Source: Epiperipatus broadwayi (lineage: Eukaryota > Onychophora > Udeonychophora > Euonychophora > Peripatidae). Taken from it: a stretch of DNA of 64,000 nt. Made by a program: the position numbers and the translations under genes. Position 1 is the first letter of the stretch. Each line of letters starts with the position of its first letter. A model generated the notes under the pieces. It worked only from the letters and a program-made list of their open reading frames with translations. It did no database searches and was not told where the DNA came from. The stretch lies in assembly GCA_028023455.1 (NCBI GenBank), contig JAQFVV010012447.1:1056001-1120000 (forward strand), given 5' to 3'. Shown here piece by piece: positions 58,382 to 64,000 of the stretch.

Positions 58382-60833
58382 ATGAGTGGTTCTAAGAAAC
58401 ATTTAGAATCATCGACGCTCAATAGAAAAGAATCTTCGAATGTAAACAAAAAAACAAACGTTAAAAGTGACTCTTTAATGCATTGTTCAAGCTCTGTCAT
58501 TAATAGATCGAAAGCTTCAAGTATGCAAGATTTAACAAGAGCAGATAGTTTAAAACCGCTTTCTAAAGTTAAAAATGTCTCTAATAAAATTCAGAATATC
58601 AATGCTAAAAAGAAAATGCTATCCGTGAGTTCTAATGCGAATTCAAGTTGCCAAAAAAAATAGAGACATTCAAAAGACTAACAACATATATATTTTTGAT
58701 GGATCTAAAAAAAACATTTCTTTACAAGCCAGTGGACATGATTTTATCTCACATAGAACACGCTCACGGGTAAAAGATTATGCCAAATTAAATGATATGC
58801 ATTCTTCTAATAAAGATTTATTGAAGCAGCTATCTCCAAGGCATAATAATTTAAAGACTGTTGCTAGTTCTTCTTTGTCTAAGCCTTTGCAGACCTTGCA
58901 CCATAAAAAATTACCAGTTTCAGTTGGTGATATTACCACTACATCATCTGACTTGAAGTATAATGTCAGGTCTTATGAAACATTACTAGCCAAAGATAAA
59001 TCTCAAGTAATGGATGTTGCTTTGCAGGCAAATTGTGTTCTAGCAAATGCAAACTCTGACAGAGTAAAAAATATTCATTTAGAAACTTCTGTTTTAATTA
59101 CTTCTGGTTCACCTCTATCTTCTAGTAAACTATCAATGTATTTGCCTGCAGTACCACAATTTTCTATTGCATCTAATGCCATTCAACATTCTATGAAACA
59201 GAATTTGAGATCTTTGCATTTGAATGATTTTTCATTAACTGATACTCTTTTACATTGTTCTGAATCTAATTCTTTGAATGGAAATTTGCCTCTTTCAGAT
59301 AAAAAAACTTCAGTTCAGAAACAGGATATTTCCTTTTTTACTTTGAAAGAAAACACAACACAAGTGTATAATATTCAGGTTAAAAAGAAAAGTTATGCTC
59401 ATGTTCTTAATAATAATGTAGTCTCTGAACTTGCACAATCCCAGTCAGACAAATTTGGTTATTTAGATCTGAATGATGAAGAACAAATAATGTCAGATGT
59501 TTCTGCAGATACATCCATATTGAATTTCTCTAATCATAAAGATTTGGTTGATGAACATCAAAATATTAGTGTTCAATTTAATTCTAGGATACCAGTGGTT
59601 TTATTCAATTCTTTTTTATACTTTTCTAATAGCAATACTTTGATTCTTACAACTACAGACAGTAATTGTCAGCTTTATAACTTCCCTATTGATGAATTTT
59701 TCCAGTTGTTGAAGGATTTGAAACTTGGTGATGCTATCAAGAGGCTATATCATCACCCTAATAAACATTACATCATATTGGAGTTTCATAATGTCTTGGA
59801 GAAGGAAAAGTTTAGAAGACAACAACTTTTAGTAAATCACAGATTTTTAGTTGTTATTGATATGGACAGGCCTAGGTTAGCTTTTGGTCTTGCCAGAAAT
59901 TGTTATCCCAATTGTGAAGCTAAAGATCTTCAGAGGCAATGTTCTAATTTAGGTTAAATAACTCAATTTAAATATCTTACTGAGAAAAGAGTTGGTTTAG
60001 AGTTACCCAGCAACTCAGCTGCTTTTACTTTAAAGTTAAATAAAGGTCTTGCTTTGATTGATATTCCATCTACTTTAGAGACTGATAAAGATCCAATACA
60101 TATCTCTATCAAAGGTTTACAACCTCAATGTTTTGTTTGTAAGGAGAGGACTCATCTTGTTAAAGATTGTACAAAGGGGTTTTGCAATGTTTGCAAGCTT
60201 AAGAAAACACGTACTCATAGATGTAGTCCTAAAGTTTTGCAAGATTTGCAAAAGCAGCATTTGAGTGAACATATTACTGCACAACAATCTGATGTTACTC
60301 TTTCATCTCCATCACAAGTTTCTACTGATTTAAGTAAGAAGGTCAGTGGGTCTGTTGTTTCTATTCTGACTGACATTACTCATTCATCACTTGACTCATC
60401 TCATACAGTTCAAAATGAGGATATGTTATTGAAGTAGAATAGGTTTAACATTCAGTCTACTCTTGGTTGTTCATCTTTGCAAGATCAAGCACTTATAACT
60501 GATATTAGTTCTTTTAACAATAAAAAGATTTATGATTCTTCAGAGTCACAACATGAAAATAATTTTTCTAATCCTGATTCTGATACTGCACCCTCTGTCT
60601 TGAAAACTAATTTGACTAGACGTTCAAAGAGTTCTAGGGAAAAGGACATTAAAAAAAGTAAATGGTCGGGAGATAAAAGTTCTCAGCAGTTAGATCTTTT
60701 GCTGTCACCTTCTCCTGAAAATGATTCTATTTTTACTTTAAATAACAGTCCTTCATCTCCAATATCTCATACTTCTGATCCCAATTCACAAATTAATCTT
60801 ATACCTGAATTCTTCACAGACGATTTGCATTAA
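58382..60833 (+). pseudogene. LINE copy B ORF1 (nucleic-acid-binding, gag-like)
   Basis: About 815 codons when the pieces are put in order. ATG at 58382 begins MSGSKKHLESS, a Ser/Lys/Asn-rich disordered N-terminus. A frameshift falls in an A8 run at 58653-58660. The next piece ends in a folded block (VPVVLFNSFLYFS, FQLLKDLKLGDAIKRL, HYIILEFHNV, LARNCYPNCE). An in-frame TAA at 59955, then ITQFKYLTEKRVGLEL and two knuckles: CFVCKERTHLVKDC (C-x2-C-x4-H-x4-C) and CNVCKLKKTRTHRC. A second in-frame stop at 60435, then a Ser/Asp-rich tail ending DDLH. The role in the family is RNA binding. Only three lesions in 2.4 kb suggest moderate age. Confidence 0.85.
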
Positions 60834-60846
60834 TATTTTTTCATTT

Positions 60847-60851
<5 letters not shown>

Positions 60852-60920
<69 letters not shown>
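60852..60920. repeat. (TA)n microsatellite between LINE ORF1 and ORF2
   Basis: About 34 TA units fill most of the 91-bp gap between the ORF1 stop (60833) and the ORF2 ATG (60925). In copy A the corresponding 81-bp gap is ordinary sequence, so the tract expanded in this copy or subfamily. Confidence 0.95.
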
Positions 60921-60923
<3 letters not shown>

Positions 60924-60924
60924 C

Positions 60925-63900
60925 ATGTTGCTTAATGTTATTGCTGTTAATGTTAGAGGTTTAAATTCTATTTCTAGAGTTTGTGCTATAATGCATTGGC
61001 TTCAGAAATGCAATTTTCATATTGCATACTTTGGAGAGACGAAGCTACATAATCATTCCAGTTATCCAATTCATGATTTAATGCAAAATCTTGTTTCATT
61101 TTATTATGTTCCTAATATATCTGCTTCATCTGGTGTCGCTTTGCTTGTAAGTAAGCATCTTGCTTTTAATGATATCAAAATCATGTATTTGGATCATAAT
61201 TTTTTGATGACCGATATTACATTTGGAAGTTTTATTCTGAATATCATTTATTTATATGTTAAGAGTGAGTTCCTCTTTGCTCATTCTATATTTAATAAAA
61301 TTAATTCTCTTTTGTCTTCAAATTCTTATCCAACTATATTTCTTGGTGATTTCAATATGTGTTACATGCATTTTAATAATAAATTCCTACATCTTTTTAA
61401 TAGAGTATTTTTATCTGGTGAAGGATGTTTTCCTTCTTAATGCATTTTTCTTTTATACTCATCGCACCACTTCTTTAATTGATCTTCTTTACTATTCTCC
61501 TGAACTTCACCTTGACATTTCAGCAAAGCTTCAGGTTGTTTCTTTCTCGGTTCATTTGGCTATGCATGTTGCATTGTTGATTGATACTTTCTTTGTTGTT
61601 CAGTCTCATAGATCTCTTACAATAAGGCTCTTAAATAAATTAACAGCTCCTGCTTCAATTTTTTCAGAGGCATATATTCTTTTTAGAAAAGTGGATATTC
61701 TTTAATTACCTGCCATATCAGCATGGTCTTCTTTTGTTGGTATTCTCAGTTCTATTATTAATTCTTATACTAGAAAGACAAAAGGTCCAAAGTTTTTACT
61801 TAAGCAATTGGATGATATTTCATCCAAACTTTCTAATCTTTCTTCTTTTGATTCTACCATAGAAAATATTATGCAACTTAAAGTGCAATATCATGATATA
61901 CAGAAATCTCTTGCTCATTATGTGGCTATTAAACGGTCTAAAATTTTTCTTCAAAATCATCATAACTGGACACAAAGTTATATTAGATGGGCTTTAGGTG
62001 CTTATTCTAGACCTATTCCATTAATGATTGACACAGGAAATAAAGTATGTTCTGGCCCTATTATGTTGCTTGAACTATGTAATCATTTCAAAACTAAGCT
62101 TCAAATGTTGCCTTTTAAAATTGGTGACATCTGGAATGAATCTGAGCTTGATTCTAGTCATAATATAACTGAAACTATGATTATTCAAAAATTAAATTCT
62201 TTTCCAGACAATATACATCCTGGGATTCATGGTATTCCCAGGTTTGTCCTTCTTCATCTTTCATTTTTTACAGCTCCAATAGTTCATAATATGGTTGATA
62301 TTCTAGCTAACAATTTTGTGAATATTCCTGATCTCTATCCGGTGGTGATGGTCCCTTTTCTTAAGAAGAAATTAACTCCTTCTCCGTTATCTAATATTCG
62401 TCCTATTTCTATGACACCTCTTTTGATAAAGACTATTGAATCTATTGTTAAAGATCATATACAAAATAATATTCATCTTCATTTATCAAAATTTCAATTT
62501 GCAAAGAAGGGTCATTTAACAACTGAAGCTGTTCAGCTTTTTCTTTTTCTTATTGAGTATATTAGGCATCATAATAAATCAAAATCTGTGGTCGTTCAAA
62601 TGGACTTCACATCAGCCTTTGATTGTGTTCTGCCTTCTGTTTTGTTTTAGACTCTTCGGGATTATCAGGTTCCTACTCTATATGTCTGTATTATAGCCAA
62701 TCTACTACTTAACAGGTCCATCTTTACTTCATTGGATGGTAAACTTGCAGATGTTTTTCGTCTGCATCTCTCAGTGCCACAGGGATCTCCTCTTGCCACA
62801 TTGTTTTATTACATATTTAAATCCGTTACTTTTACAGATAGAATCTAAACTGCCTGGTATCTATGTTCCTGCTCTCAAACAGACTATTCATCATATTTCT
62901 TATGTTGATGATGTCTCTGTCTTTCTTCCTGATAAATCTTTTCTTCCAGCTTTGTTGCAAATATTGATCTCTTTTTCTAATACTTTTAATCTTCATATTA
63001 ATGTTACAAAATCCGCAATGTGGAAAATTTAATCTGGTTTATCAATTATTTCCACTTTCACAGCCAAGCCTCAGTCTTTCCTTGGTTTTCCAATAGTTTT
63101 ATCTCATTCAGTAATTACAAGGCAGATTCAAAATATTATTCTTGATAAAACAAAAAGGATAGTTGCATCGCTTGTTACTATAAATATTTCGCTTATGGGT
63201 AAGGTTACACTCTTGAACTCTTTGGTATATTCAAGGCTTAGTTATTATTTACCAATTATTAGGCCAACAAAGCGTTTTGAGAGGGCTATAAATTCGCTTG
63301 GTTCAAAATTATTTTGGAAAAACAAGGTCATAGCCATCAGTGATTCAAATGCCAGGTTTTAAATGGTTTAGGTTTGCACTCAGTCTCAACTCTATATCTT
63401 CAGAGATCTATATCTTTTCTTTGTGTAACTTGTCTAAAGCTTGCTCAGTTATCCCTCCCTTTGGTTATTGATCCTACAGATACGCCACCTCCATTTTGAG
63501 TTATTGGATTGCTGATTTATGGAAGTCAGTTATTAAGTTGATACTCTCGGTTCAAGTTGTGCTTGATGGGAAATTGACATTCTGGGATGTTTATAAATTA
63601 AAATTTCCACATTATACTCCTCTTTTCACTTCATTAGGTATTTCAAATAAAGTTCTCTTGCGTAAAATGAAACTTCTTTTCATTGAAGCAAGACATGTTG
63701 ATTTTGTACTTAAACTAAATTTAAATGTGCTCCCAACAAGTTATTTTTTAGTGACCAGCAGAGGCTTCATTAGGATTTCATCTCAGTGTCAATTGTGTAG
63801 ATTATATAATGAGACAATTCTCCATATTTTCTATATCTGTCCTGCTCTTAAGTCGATTAGGGAATTTATTGTTGCAAATGTCTCTCTGGATCTTAGGGAT

Positions 63901-64000
63901 GCTCTTTCTGTTTCTAATACTCTTAAGAAAGGATCATTTGCAGCAATAAGATTATCTATCTTTATAACATTTTCTTTATGGTTGATGCATTGCAGGCTCA
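60925..64000 (+). pseudogene. LINE copy B ORF2 (endonuclease-reverse transcriptase), partial
   Basis: Start MLLNVIAVNVRGLNS matches copy A. Endonuclease: NVRG, GETK, SSGVALLVS, LGDFN, but the terminal SDH reads SVH, losing the catalytic Asp. RT: HPGIHGIPRFVL, NIRPISMTPLL, QMDFTSAFD (first Asp), VPQGSPLATLF, SYVDD (catalytic pair as YVDD). Then MGKVTLLN, SKLFWKNKVIAIS, TPPP, LPTSYFLVTSRGF and the finger CQLCRLYNETILHIFYIC at about 63787-63840. Frameshifts near 61437 and 62810 and stops at 61703, 62648, 63030 and 63359 inactivate it. The 3' end lies outside the window. Confidence 0.9.

Larger units (their letters stand above)
58382..64000 (+). mobile_element. Non-LTR retrotransposon (LINE), Tx1/L1-like, copy B
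   Basis: Second long member of the family at 27-32 kb, plus strand, cut by the window edge. It keeps the whole ORF1, a (TA)n spacer, and ORF2 through endonuclease, RT and the C-terminal Cys-His finger at about 63790. Protein divergence from copy A is large (only motifs align easily), so the two are different subfamilies or old insertions. Stops and frameshifts in both ORFs show this copy is inactive. Confidence 0.9.

Overview
This is about 64 kb of very AT-rich (roughly three-quarters A+T by eye) eukaryotic nuclear DNA, most likely from an invertebrate animal. The evidence is the load of non-LTR retrotransposons, tRNA-derived SINEs, a hAT-type DNA transposon relic, long (AAT)n and (TA)n microsatellites and no compact gene order. 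I could not identify the species and saw no convincing host protein-coding gene. Almost every long open frame is either a translated microsatellite or a piece of a decayed retrotransposon.

Layout: 1-5.5 kb is AT-rich non-coding DNA. 5.5-7.6 kb holds three long (TAA)n tracts enclosing a foldback repeat and a large inverted array. 7.9-9.2 kb looks like a badly decayed LINE ORF1 on the minus strand. 12.4-14.0 kb holds a decayed LINE reverse transcriptase and a tRNA-SINE. 14-21 kb is featureless. 21.4-25.9 kb has several copies of the same array family as at 6-7 kb. 27.0-32.2 kb is a nearly full-length LINE (minus strand, poly-A end at 27.03 kb). 33.5-43.4 kb has two further array families and a 493-bp hAT relic with an 8-bp target duplication. 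45.0-45.9 kb is the 3' part of a third LINE copy. 46-55 kb holds more tandem/inverted arrays. 57.1-57.5 kb holds one more array unit. 58.4-64.0 kb is a second long LINE copy (plus strand) running off the window edge.

The main discovery is that at least four short repeat families in the window (called here F1, F2, F3 and F4) each carry a recognisable type I hammerhead self-cleaving ribozyme: CUGANGA, stem II, GAAA, a minimal stem III, UH, closed by a two-part stem I. I count nine copies with every core position intact and many mutated ones. The families are arranged as tandem units of about 404, 405, 422 and 453 nt and then flip into the opposite orientation. In F1 and F3 the flip lies within 2-3 nt of the predicted ribozyme cut. 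F1, F3 and F4 share a conserved segment reading CTGAACT..TTCAGACCCATAT 170-200 nt upstream of the ribozyme, and F2 carries tRNA-like A and B boxes downstream of it. These features match non-autonomous, retrozyme- or Penelope-terminal-like elements replicated through self-cleaving RNA. No Penelope (RT plus GIY-YIG) gene is visible here. The Tx1/L1-like LINEs encode an apurinic endonuclease and an RT and could supply enzymes in trans, but that is inference.
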